From Pseudomonadota bacterium (GTDB lineage Bacteria; Pseudomonadota; Gammaproteobacteria; Acidithiobacillales; Acidithiobacillaceae), in NCBI GenBank assembly GCA_021839095.1, contig JAKCBU010000049.1, forward strand, positions 1-7,254: a stretch of 7,254 nt of DNA, given 5' to 3'. The notes beneath the pieces are model-generated. The model did not search any database and was not told where the DNA came from. It saw nothing but the letters and a program-made list of their open reading frames with translations. The number at the start of each line of letters is the position of its first letter. Positions within the stretch are counted from its first letter, which is position 1. The position numbers and the translations under genes are program-made. Of the stretch, positions 1 to 5,448 are shown in pieces.

Positions 1-263
1 TCAATCAAACGGAAAAATGCCCACTGGCCCGCGAGTTGCGTGCCTTATTACGCAAGAATGGCGCTTCCTTGGACCTCCAGACGGTATTTTCCGACGAGTC
101 GCCGCGCCCGACGGCCCCTCCCGCGGGAGGGGCCGGTTCGGGCGCGCGGGCGAAGACGGTCAATGGCACCATTTCTTTCATGCCTGCACTTTTCGGTGTG
201 ATATTGTCCGGCCTTATTCTCCACCATTTGTTAAAGACTGGCGAAAATCTCAATGTTGTCTAA
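1..263 (+). CDS. tcdA: ThiF-family tRNA threonylcarbamoyladenosine dehydratase (TcdA/CsdL-like), C-terminal part
   Basis: Only the last 86 codons are present. The reading frame is open from base 3 to a TAA at 261-263, and the gene begins upstream of the window. TcdA is an E1-like, ATP-dependent enzyme that cyclises t6A37 to ct6A in tRNAs. The visible tail follows my memory of the E. coli protein: a CPLARELR segment, then a VFSDE strand, a low-complexity linker rich in Pro, Gly and Ala, and a final hydrophobic helix starting NGTISFMPALFG that resembles the membrane-associated end of TcdA and CsdL proteins. The ATP-binding and adenylation region is not in view, so another ThiF/MoeB/HesA-family member is possible. 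The linker is encoded by a striking inverted repeat (103-146). A TTG at 36 opens a shorter frame, but it is not a real start because the family-like sequence continues upstream of it. No T-tract terminator follows. Confidence 0.72.
   Translation, partial: NQTEKCPLARELRALLRKNGASLDLQTVFSDESPRPTAPPAGGAGSGARAKTVNGTISFMPALFGVILSGLILHHLLKTGENLNVV
103..146. repeat. GC-rich near-perfect inverted repeat inside the tcdA-like coding sequence
   Basis: Bases 112-135 are a perfect 24-base palindrome centred between 123 and 124. After a small asymmetric interruption (base 111 on the left, 136-138 on the right), eight more base pairs follow (103-110 with 139-146). It is almost entirely G and C. In RNA or single-stranded DNA it would form a very stable hairpin. 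The codons it covers encode the Pro/Gly/Ala-rich linker between the VFSDE strand and the C-terminal helix, a place where extra residues would be tolerated. It could be a palindromic element inserted in frame or a locally evolved repeat; one copy cannot decide. Confidence 0.8.
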
Positions 264-291
264 ATAAGAGGGAACAGAGATCATCATTGCT

Positions 292-317
292 ATCGTATAA
301 AAATATAATTAAACGAT
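292..317 (+). promoter_or_regulatory. Putative promoter and operator ahead of the SCP2-domain gene
   Basis: A consensus -10 box TATAAT lies at 304-309, which would start transcription near 316 with a leader of about 57 bases. It is bracketed by a dyad with 9-base arms, ATCGTATAA (292-300) and TTAAACGAT (309-317), matching at 8 of 9 positions across an 8-base spacer. I see no convincing -35 box 16-18 bases upstream (280-287 reads ATCATCAT), so this promoter may need an activator, or the -10 match may be chance in AT-rich DNA. The dyad placement over the -10 suits a repressor or other dimeric regulator, identity unknown. Confidence 0.4.
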
Positions 318-372
318 GATAGTCTGCGTACCTTTATTGATGGACTGACTGCAACGAGTAGAGGCGCTGGTC

Positions 373-765
373 ATGACGACAAAATTTATGAGTACAGAGT
401 GGATTCGCCTGGTGGGCAAACAGTGGGACATGTATCCGGAGATCCAGAAAGACCTCAAAAACTTCAATGCGACCTGGGAGTACTACATTGAAGATCGCCC
501 GGACATCCCGCATGTCATGCTTTTCTGCAAGGCGGGCAGGATCATTTACGCGGGTCCTTCGGACGGGCGCCGCCGGGATTTCATCATGTGGACGACGATG
601 GAGCACTGGAAACAGATCCTCTCCGGAGAGATGAGCGGAAAATCGGCGTTGATGACTCGACGGCTTAAATTCAAAGGATCTATGATGACGGCCATGAAAT
701 ACATGACGCCCTTCAATATCCACCTCAATATTCTTGGTGAGATTCCGGTAGATTTCGATATTTGA
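373..765 (+). CDS. Stand-alone SCP2 sterol/lipid-binding domain protein
   Basis: A 130-residue cytoplasmic protein that consists of essentially one SCP2 (sterol carrier protein 2) fold. The pattern is typical: an N-terminal helix, a strand YYIEDRP, the hairpin MLFCKAGRIIYAG, a DFIMWTTMEHWKQILSGEM segment in which the helix before GEM is characteristic, and a C-terminal RRLKFKGSMMTAMKYM stretch. There is no signal peptide or membrane segment. The ATG at 373 is chosen because GAGG (361-364) sits 8 bases ahead; an in-frame ATG at 388 is an alternative. SCP2 domains form a hydrophobic tunnel for lipids or quinone precursors. In bacteria they occur in the ubiquinone factors UbiJ and UbiT. This protein is shorter than either (about 200 and 174 residues), so I give no symbol. 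It lies two genes before ubiD, which makes a role in handling polyprenyl intermediates plausible but unproven. Confidence 0.75.
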   Translation: MTTKFMSTEWIRLVGKQWDMYPEIQKDLKNFNATWEYYIEDRPDIPHVMLFCKAGRIIYAGPSDGRRRDFIMWTTMEHWKQILSGEMSGKSALMTRRLKFKGSMMTAMKYMTPFNIHLNILGEIPVDFDI

Positions 766-776
766 GGGCCTGCGCT

Positions 777-1649
777 ATGTTACCTTCCGATGCCTCCGGA
801 GAAACCACGCTGAATTTTACGGTGGATCCCAACTATTCCGGAAAAAATCTTCCGGGATGGTTTTTGGTGAATACCTATTTACAGCGTCATCTTGGACAAA
901 CGATGCATTTTCAGCCGCATGATGGTTTTGATACCTGTCGTGCCGCAGTGCTCGCCAACCATTATGATCTGGTCTACGCAAATCCTTTCGATTGGGTGCA
1001 GTACGTGCAAAAGCTGGGTTTTGTGCCCATCGCCAAACCCCGCGACCATTTTGACGAGGTATACTTATGCACTGCGGCGGCTGGCCCGATACGGGAGGCT
1101 GCGGATTTGCCGCCACGCATCCGCATCGCCTCGGCCCACCCCGCCACGCTGATTCATATGGTAGGGTTGTTTCTACTGGACAAGGCGGACATTGACCGGG
1201 CCCGTTTGGAGTTTGTTTTTACCGGCAGTTACCAGGGGGTGCTCAAGGCCATCCTGCAAGGACAGGCCGATGTCGGTTTTTTGTTTGACGAAGTCTATGC
1301 CGGGGCGAGCGGTTTGGTTCGTGACCGCCTGCGCATCATAGACCGTTCCGAAGATGCCTTCGCGTTCCACGCGTTCTGTATCGGGCCGCGACTGTTGCCG
1401 CAGCAGGCGCTGCTTACCCAGGTGCTTTGTCAGATGAATGCGGAAGCGCGTGGACAGGTATTGTTGCGGGATATCGGCTTTTCAGGTTTCGTCCCGGTCA
1501 CCGAAGAGGAGATCGCCTGCCTGACCACACTTGCAGACGAGTACATCAGTGGCCATGAGGCCATTGATTTGCGTGCGACTTCTTCTTTGGCCATGGAGGA
1601 TGGTGTTTTCATCGTGGCGCGTGAGGATCCTGACAGCGGGACAAGATAA
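777..1649 (+). CDS. PhnD-like (PF12974-type) periplasmic-binding-fold protein without a signal peptide
   Basis: A 290-residue protein resembling the substrate-binding subunits of phosphate/phosphite/phosphonate ABC transporters (PhnD family). Signs are the opening strand LNFTVDPNYSG, an HDGFDTCRAAVLANHYDLVYANPFDW segment typical of the first lobe, and GSYQGVLKAILQGQADVGFLFDEVY, the family's A-V-x-x-G-x-A-D-V-G region, in the second lobe. It has neither a hydrophobic signal sequence nor a lipobox, and no permease or ATPase gene is nearby, so it is probably cytoplasmic and acts as a sensor, carrier or enzyme-like binding protein. The ATG at 777 is preferred because GAGGG (764-768), lying on the previous gene's TGA, is 8 bases upstream. 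A TTG at 762 would add five residues but has no better site. The tight spacing implies co-transcription with the SCP2 gene. The ligand cannot be read from the sequence. Confidence 0.65.
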   Translation: MLPSDASGETTLNFTVDPNYSGKNLPGWFLVNTYLQRHLGQTMHFQPHDGFDTCRAAVLANHYDLVYANPFDWVQYVQKLGFVPIAKPRDHFDEVYLCTAAAGPIREAADLPPRIRIASAHPATLIHMVGLFLLDKADIDRARLEFVFTGSYQGVLKAILQGQADVGFLFDEVYAGASGLVRDRLRIIDRSEDAFAFHAFCIGPRLLPQQALLTQVLCQMNAEARGQVLLRDIGFSGFVPVTEEEIACLTTLADEYISGHEAIDLRATSSLAMEDGVFIVAREDPDSGTR

Positions 1650-1667
1650 TCCACCTGCGGTTACAAT
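1638..1667 (+). promoter_or_regulatory. Possible ubiD promoter giving a leaderless transcript
   Basis: A good -10 match, TACAAT, lies at 1662-1667, only six bases before the ubiD ATG at 1674, so initiation would fall at or next to the start codon. A partial -35, GGGACA (1638-1643, matching the last four bases of TTGACA), stands 18 bases upstream, inside the 3' end of the preceding gene. No Shine-Dalgarno sequence precedes ubiD, which is consistent with a leaderless mRNA. The gene could instead be read only through the upstream operon. Confidence 0.4.
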
Positions 1668-1673
1668 GTCCCC

Positions 1674-3146
1674 ATGAGCTATCGTGACCTGCGGGCCTTC
1701 GTGGCCGATCTTGAAAAACGTGATTTATTACGGCGTCTGGACCGGCCTGTCTCGCCCGAGCTGGAAATGACGGAAATTTGCGATCGGACGCTGCGCGCGG
1801 CGGGTCCCGCCATTTTGTTCACTCAGCCCGTTGGGCACGACATGCCGGTGTTGGGAAACCTCTTCGGAACGACGCAGCGAGTGGCCTTGGGGATGGGGGG
1901 CGAATCCCTCGCCGACCTCCGGCAGATTGGTCAATTGCTGACTTATCTCAAGGAGCCGGACCCGCCACGCGGCCTGCGGGATCTTTGGGAAAAGTTGCCT
2001 ACCCTGCGCAAAATCCTCTACATGGCCCCGACGACTCTGAGCCGTCCGCCTTGCCAGGACATCATCCGGAGGGGGGCGGAGGTCGATCTCGGCGCCCTGC
2101 CGGTGCAAACCTGCTGGCCGGAAGATGCCGCTCCGCTGATGACCTGGGGGCTGACCATCACCAAGGGCCCGCACAAGCGACGGGCCAACATGGGTATTTA
2201 TCGGCAACAGGTCATCGGCCGTAACCGGGTCATCATGCGCTGGCTGGCGCACCGCGGCGGCGCTCAGGATTTGCGCGAATTCCAGAAGGCCCATCCCGGC
2301 GCGCCGTTCCCCGTTGCCGTAGCCTATGGGGCCGATCCGGCGACCATCCTGGCAGCCGTTATCCCCATTCCCGACACCCTTTCTGAGCATCAGTTCGCCG
2401 GCCTGTTGCGCGGCGGCCGGACGGAACTCGCCGACGCGGTAAGCGTCCCCCTACAGGTGCCGGCGCGCGCGGAAATTGTGCTGGAAGGGCATATCTACCC
2501 GGATGACATGGCGGTGGAAGGCCCCTTTGGAGATCACACCGGTTACTACAACGAGACCCAGCGCTTTCCGGTGTTCACCGTTGAGGTGATCAGTCATCGC
2601 GAAAACCCGCTTTATCACAGCACCTACACCGGTCGCCCGCCGGATGAACCTGCCGTACTCGGTGCGGCCCTCAACGAAGTCTTCGTGCCTTTGCTGCAAA
2701 AGCAGTTCCCGGAAATAGCGGATTTTTATCTGCCGCCGGAGGGGTGTTCCTACCGCCTGGCCGTGGTCAGCCTTCGCAAGGGGTATCCCGGCCACGCCAA
2801 AAGGATCATGTTCGGTATCTGGGGTTTTCTGCGGCAATTCATGTACACCAAATTCATCATTGTGGTGGACGATGATATCGATGTGCGGTGCTGGGAGGAG
2901 GTGATCTGGGCGATGACCACGCGTATGGACCCGGTGCGGGATATCACGCTCATAGAAAACACGCCCATTGACTATCTCGATTTTGCCTCGCCGGTGGCCG
3001 GACTGGGCGGTAAGGTGGGCATGGACGCCACCAACAAACTACCCGGAGAAACGCTTCGGGAATGGGGTCGTCCGATCCGCATGACCGATGCGGTGCGCCA
3101 GCGTGTGGATGCGCTTTTAGCGACGCTGGAACGGCCTCTGTTCTGA
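1674..3146 (+). CDS. ubiD: 4-hydroxy-3-polyprenylbenzoate decarboxylase (prenyl-FMN dependent)
   Basis: UbiD removes the carboxyl group from 4-hydroxy-3-polyprenylbenzoate in ubiquinone synthesis, using prenylated FMN supplied by UbiX and a divalent metal; E. coli UbiD is a membrane-associated oligomer. The 490 residues match the usual length (E. coli 497), and the similarity I recognise runs end to end. NMGIYRQQ at about 172-179 provides N172 and R177, corresponding to the metal-binding Asn and catalytic Arg of the family. H193 (LAHRGG) and E238 (LSEHQF) fit the other metal ligands. AEIVLEG (266-272) and [15 protein letters not shown] (from 280, with E282 the likely catalytic Glu) are the signature block. 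[30 protein letters not shown] and [12 protein letters not shown] are conserved. ATG 1674 is the only sensible start but has no ribosome binding site. The gene follows the PhnD-like gene by 24 bases; ubiX is not in the window. No frameshift or missing key residue is seen. Confidence 0.96.
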   Translation: MSYRDLRAFVADLEKRDLLRRLDRPVSPELEMTEICDRTLRAAGPAILFTQPVGHDMPVLGNLFGTTQRVALGMGGESLADLRQIGQLLTYLKEPDPPRGLRDLWEKLPTLRKILYMAPTTLSRPPCQDIIRRGAEVDLGALPVQTCWPEDAAPLMTWGLTITKGPHKRRANMGIYRQQVIGRNRVIMRWLAHRGGAQDLREFQKAHPGAPFPVAVAYGADPATILAAVIPIPDTLSEHQFAGLLRGGRTELADAVSVPLQVPARAEIVLEGHIYPDDMAVEGPFGDHTGYYNETQRFPVFTVEVISHRENPLYHSTYTGRPPDEPAVLGAALNEVFVPLLQKQFPEIADFYLPPEGCSYRLAVVSLRKGYPGHAKRIMFGIWGFLRQFMYTKFIIVVDDDIDVRCWEEVIWAMTTRMDPVRDITLIENTPIDYLDFASPVAGLGGKVGMDATNKLPGETLREWGRPIRMTDAVRQRVDALLATLERPLF

Positions 3147-3230
3147 TCCGTTGTTGCGGGGTTCCTAAAATGCCCATATGGGGTTATTCTCAATCACTGA
3201 TGTATGGGAAGCCGGGTGCCCTGAGCCCTC

Positions 3231-3263
3231 AAAACGAAGGGGCTAGGCCCTCAGCCTAACCCC
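3231..3263 (-). terminator. Intrinsic terminator of the tRNA-Gly gene
   Basis: Read on the minus strand, a 10-bp stem (3263-3254 with 3248-3239) encloses a 5-base loop (TGAGG) and is followed by TTCGTTTTG. The stem is complete on this strand if one G-U pair is allowed. On the plus strand the same position is a C-A mismatch and the stem is followed by CCGGTTTTG, so it is less suited to ending ubiD transcripts, although partial bidirectional use is possible. The stem lies 8 bases beyond the tRNA 3' end. Confidence 0.7.
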
Positions 3264-3271
3264 CGGTTTTG

Positions 3272-3345
3272 TGGAGCGGGTGATGGGAATCGAACCCACG
3301 CCATGAGCTTGGGAAGCTCAGGTTCTACCATTGAACTACACCCGC
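3272..3345 (-). tRNA. tRNA-Gly (anticodon CCC)
   Basis: The minus strand folds as a full cloverleaf of 74 bases. The acceptor stem GCGGGTG pairs with CACCCGC, followed by discriminator T and an encoded CCA (3274-3272). The D arm contains AGTTCAATGGTAGAAC. The anticodon stem TGAGC/GCTCA encloses the loop TTCCCAA, giving anticodon CCC, which reads GGG glycine codons. The T arm has the normal GGTTCGATTCC loop. The gene is flanked by its own promoter and terminator on the minus strand, so it is a single-gene unit transcribed towards ubiD. I see no flanking direct repeat that would mark it as an integration site. Confidence 0.97.
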
Positions 3346-3354
3346 ATGGGTCGA

Positions 3355-3383
3355 ATTCTATGCGGACATGCAAAAAAAGGCAA
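3355..3383 (-). promoter_or_regulatory. Sigma70-type promoter of the tRNA-Gly gene
   Basis: On the minus strand a -35 box TTGCCT (3383-3378) and a -10 box TAGAAT (3360-3355) are separated by exactly 17 bases, which include a run of T. Initiation would be expected around 3348, only a few bases ahead of the mature tRNA 5' end at 3345, so the leader is very short. Confidence 0.7.
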
Positions 3384-3427
3384 GGTGGCCGCAAACATTG
3401 CGATTGCCGGTAATGATAAACAAAGTC

Positions 3428-3449
3428 AATAATATACTACACTAAGAGG
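3428..3449 (+). promoter_or_regulatory. Putative arsR promoter -10, operator half-site and ribosome binding site
   Basis: A -10 match TATACT lies at 3433-3438; the matching -35 position (about 3410) reads GTAATG and is poor. The octamer AATAATAT at 3428-3435 overlaps this -10 and recurs at 3846-3853 over the promoter of the efflux operon, which suggests a site shared by one regulator. AAGAGG (3444-3449) is a good Shine-Dalgarno sequence 7 bases before the ATG at 3457. Confidence 0.4.
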
Positions 3450-3456
3450 CACGATT

Positions 3457-3759
3457 ATGGATCAGTTACCAACCCGGGAAGAGGATATCGAGCAGGCCTC
3501 CCGTTCCCTGAAAGCCATGGCCCACCCGCTGCGCCTCAAGGTGTTGTGCGTGTTGGGTTCAGAAGAAATGAGCGTGCAGGACATCGTTTCCGCCGTCGGC
3601 ACGACCCAGAGCAATATCTCCCAACATCTTGCCATCTTGCGCGAAAAGGACATTCTCCGCGCCCGCAAAGACGCCAACAAAGTCTACTACCGTGTGGGTG
3701 ACCCCCGCACCTTGCGGTTGATTTCCATGATGAGTGATGTCTTCTGTAACCTTCGCTAA
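3457..3759 (+). CDS. ArsR-family winged-helix repressor with a SqrR/BigR-type cysteine pair
   Basis: A 100-residue ArsR/SmtB-type transcription factor. The typical opening LKAMAHPLRLKVLCVL (about 18-33) leads into a helix-turn-helix with recognition helix TTQSNISQHLAILRE (49-63) and a wing RKDANKVYYRV. It lacks the ELCVCD metal site of ArsR and CadC and the Asp/His pattern of SmtB and CzrA. It has exactly two cysteines, C31 in alpha-2 and C97 in the last helix (DVFCNLR). Their 66-residue spacing equals that of the redox pairs in SqrR (C41/C107) and BigR (C42/C108), which form a polysulfide or disulfide link and release DNA. I therefore infer a sensor of persulfide or oxidant. It precedes a tripartite efflux operon on the same strand by 261 bases and probably controls it and itself. 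AAGAGG at 3444-3449 supports the ATG at 3457. No terminator follows. A different inducer cannot be excluded. Confidence 0.88.
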   Translation: MDQLPTREEDIEQASRSLKAMAHPLRLKVLCVLGSEEMSVQDIVSAVGTTQSNISQHLAILREKDILRARKDANKVYYRVGDPRTLRLISMMSDVFCNLR

Positions 3760-3824
3760 ACGTTGGAACACAGGATCAGGCCATGTAGCATATGGAGAGG
3801 CGGGGGCCTCCAGGCAGAGGGCGC

Positions 3825-3863
3825 TTGCATGGATAGACAATATATAATAATATTATAAAATAT
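3825..3863 (+). promoter_or_regulatory. Promoter of the RND efflux operon overlapped by an AT-rich dyad (putative operator)
   Basis: A -35 box TTGCAT (3825-3830) and a -10 box TAATAT (3848-3853) are 17 bases apart. An AT-only imperfect palindrome spans 3840-3863 (10 of 12 pairs complementary), with the perfect core ATAATATTAT at 3847-3856, directly over the -10. SqrR and BigR operators are AT-rich dyads over promoters, so this fits the adjacent ArsR-family protein. The start would be near 3860, leaving a leader of about 160 bases before the ATG at 4021. Confidence 0.55.
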
Positions 3864-3872
3864 ATTCTATTG

Positions 3873-3887
3873 AATGCGGCCCGCATT
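3873..3887. repeat. Short perfect palindrome AATGCGG-C-CCGCATT in the leader
   Basis: Two perfect 7-base arms (3873-3879 and 3881-3887) flank a single C. It begins 10 bases beyond the AT-rich dyad, just downstream of the expected transcription start. It could be a second protein-binding site. As RNA the one-base spacer forbids a tight full hairpin, so a DNA role is more likely. No binding protein can be assigned. Confidence 0.5.
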
Positions 3888-3935
3888 GGCGGCGGACACG
3901 CGCTGCACATGGAAGTGCAGTGCGTGTCTACAATG
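3884..3935 (+). promoter_or_regulatory. Strong hairpin in the untranslated leader of the efflux operon
   Basis: Bases 3895-3908 pair with 3915-3928 as an uninterrupted 14-bp stem (one G-U pair) around the loop ATGGAA. An outer CATTG (3884-3888) can pair with CAATG (3931-3935) across an uneven internal loop. No T-run follows on either strand, so it is not a simple terminator. It lies in the roughly 160-base presumed leader, between the promoter and the TolC-family gene. It may be an RNA control element, a 5' stabilising structure, or the remains of an intergenic palindromic repeat. The rest of the leader (3936-4006) shows nothing I recognise. Confidence 0.6.
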
Positions 3936-4020
3936 GTTCGTGGCAGCGCTGGGTGACGTGGACGTATCGTGGTGTCATTCGGTTCGTTTTGTATCGCTGG
4001 TCGCGGTGAGGAAAAAGAGT

Positions 4021-5448
4021 ATGTCTCTGCGTTCCCACAAAAAAACATGTACCGTTTTGGTGATCTTATTGATGGGCACGACCGCCGCGCTGCCTGCGGC
4101 GGCTCTGGACTTTCACCAGTGCGTTGACCTTGCCCTGAAGCAAAATCCGCGGATGCTCGCGGCGCGTGCCCGGCAGGCAGAGGCCAAGGGCGCAGTATCC
4201 GAGGCACGCGGTCACCTGCTGCCCAGGCTCTCGGCATCCTTCTCCGCCAGCCAATCCAACAATGCCCTGACCGTTTTCGGCATGAGGCTGTCACAGCGGC
4301 AAGCGACCTTCAATGACTTTGGTGCGGGGCAATTCAACCCGAACCATCCCGCCGGTTTGGATATAGCGCCGAATGAACTGAATCACCCGGGCAGCTATCA
4401 TAACTTCGGCACCAAGCTGCAACTGGAAATTCCCATCTGGAACGGCGGAGCCGTCTGGGGACGGCTCCGTCAGATGCGGGCTATGCTGCAAGCAGCGCAG
4501 AGTGGCAACCGGATGGCGCGACAGAAGCTCGTTTTCGCGGTGTTGCGGGCCTATGACGGCGTCATTGCCGCCAATGCCGGCATCTCGGTGGCCGAAAAGG
4601 CAAAACGGGCCGCCGAATCCTACGTGAAGACCAGCCGCGCGCTGCTGGCGCGCGGAGTATTGGTCAAAAGCGACCTGCTTTCCGCTGAAGTTCACCTCGA
4701 AAAGGTCGACCTCGCCGTTGAAAGTGCCCAGGACACCCGGGCCAATGCGCTGGATACCCTCGCCACGCTCATCGGCTGGCCTGAAAGTATGACGCTGACC
4801 GTGGCTGAACCGGTCCAGCCCGTGCTGCCCGCGGCACCGCTCATCGTCCTGCAACGCGACGCGATGACCCGGAATGCCGACATCATTGCCCTTCGTCATC
4901 GGGTCGAGGCGGCACAGGAGGGTATCCACGTCGCACGCGCAGCCTATCTGCCGCATGTCAATGCCATGGCCGACCAGGAGTGGAATGGCCGCACTTTGGG
5001 CAACGCGGCGCCATCCTATACCATCGGCGGAGAAGTCACCTGGAATATCCTGGACTTTGCGCGGAGTGGGGGAATGGACCGGGCCCAGGCCCAGCGTGAG
5101 CAGGCCATGGCCGCCCTGCAGGAGGCCCAGGATAAGCTGCGTGTACAGGTGGCGCAGATCTGGCGCAAGGCCCGGGAAGCCGCGCTGCGTGTCAAAATGC
5201 GCACGCTGGCTGTTGCCCAGATGAAAGAGGCGCAGCGTCTGGTGCGCCTGCGGTATGCGCATGGCGTGGAAACCGTGACGGGTTTGTTGCACGGGCAGGC
5301 GGAACTGGATCGCGCGCGCGCGGAACTCGTTGCGGCCCGCTACGCGGAAGCGATGGATCGCGCCGCGCTGTTGCTGGCCATCGGTAAGCTGAATCCGCGC
5401 GCAATCGCTGGTGCGCGCCCTGTCTTCGCCATAGAAGGAGCTCCCTGA
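4021..5448 (+). CDS. TolC-family outer membrane efflux channel protein
   Basis: A 475-residue outer membrane factor that would form the trimeric exit duct of the RND pump. MSLRSHKK followed by a hydrophobic stretch and ALPAAA before LDF is a Sec signal peptide with cleavage around residue 27. There is no lipobox, unlike OprM-type proteins. The opening after cleavage, LDFHQCVDLALKQNPRMLAARARQAEAKGAVSEARGHLLPRLSASFS, is the classic start of the first OEP repeat. The second repeat begins near VLQRDAMTRNADIIALRHRVEAAQEGIHVARAAYLPHV. Long Ala/Arg/Gln-rich helices follow each. ATG 4021 is chosen because TGAGGA (4007-4012) lies 8 bases upstream and it places the signal peptide at the N-terminus; the frame stays open back to an ATG at 3874, but that extension crosses the leader hairpin. 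The stop overlaps the next start by one base (TGATG). The substrate is unknown. Confidence 0.9.
   Translation: MSLRSHKKTCTVLVILLMGTTAALPAAALDFHQCVDLALKQNPRMLAARARQAEAKGAVSEARGHLLPRLSASFSASQSNNALTVFGMRLSQRQATFNDFGAGQFNPNHPAGLDIAPNELNHPGSYHNFGTKLQLEIPIWNGGAVWGRLRQMRAMLQAAQSGNRMARQKLVFAVLRAYDGVIAANAGISVAEKAKRAAESYVKTSRALLARGVLVKSDLLSAEVHLEKVDLAVESAQDTRANALDTLATLIGWPESMTLTVAEPVQPVLPAAPLIVLQRDAMTRNADIIALRHRVEAAQEGIHVARAAYLPHVNAMADQEWNGRTLGNAAPSYTIGGEVTWNILDFARSGGMDRAQAQREQAMAALQEAQDKLRVQVAQIWRKAREAALRVKMRTLAVAQMKEAQRLVRLRYAHGVETVTGLLHGQAELDRARAELVAARYAEAMDRAALLLAIGKLNPRAIAGARPVFAIEGAP

Noticed and set aside
17..319. Plus-strand open frame of 100 codons overlapping the tcdA tail
   Set aside because: It overlaps the TcdA-like frame in another phase, crosses its stop and shows no family features.
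762..776. TTG start for the PhnD-like gene overlapping the SCP2 stop
   Set aside because: The ATG at 777 has GAGGG 8 bases upstream; the TTG would add only five residues and has no matching ribosome binding site.
3173..3182. Perfect 10-base palindrome CCCATATGGG after ubiD
   Set aside because: Short palindromes of this size are expected by chance, it has no T-run, and no gene start or promoter fits it.
3272..3345. tRNA-Gly as an attachment site for an integrated element
   Set aside because: No partial tRNA copy, integrase gene or direct repeat of the tRNA end was seen in the window.
3797..3810. GAGGC-GGGG-GCCTC hairpin as an arsR terminator
   Set aside because: The stem is only 5 bp and no T-tract follows, so termination is unlikely.
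3874..4020. In-frame N-terminal extension of the TolC-family gene starting at the ATG at 3874
   Set aside because: The extra 49 residues would bury the signal peptide, they run through the palindrome and leader hairpin, and the ATG at 3874 has no ribosome binding site, whereas 4021 has TGAGGA at a good distance.
5311..5322. Run of alternating CG within the TolC-family gene (possible Z-DNA)
   Set aside because: Twelve bases of CG alternation here simply encode Asp-Arg-Ala-Arg-Ala codons in a GC-rich gene; no separate role is supported.
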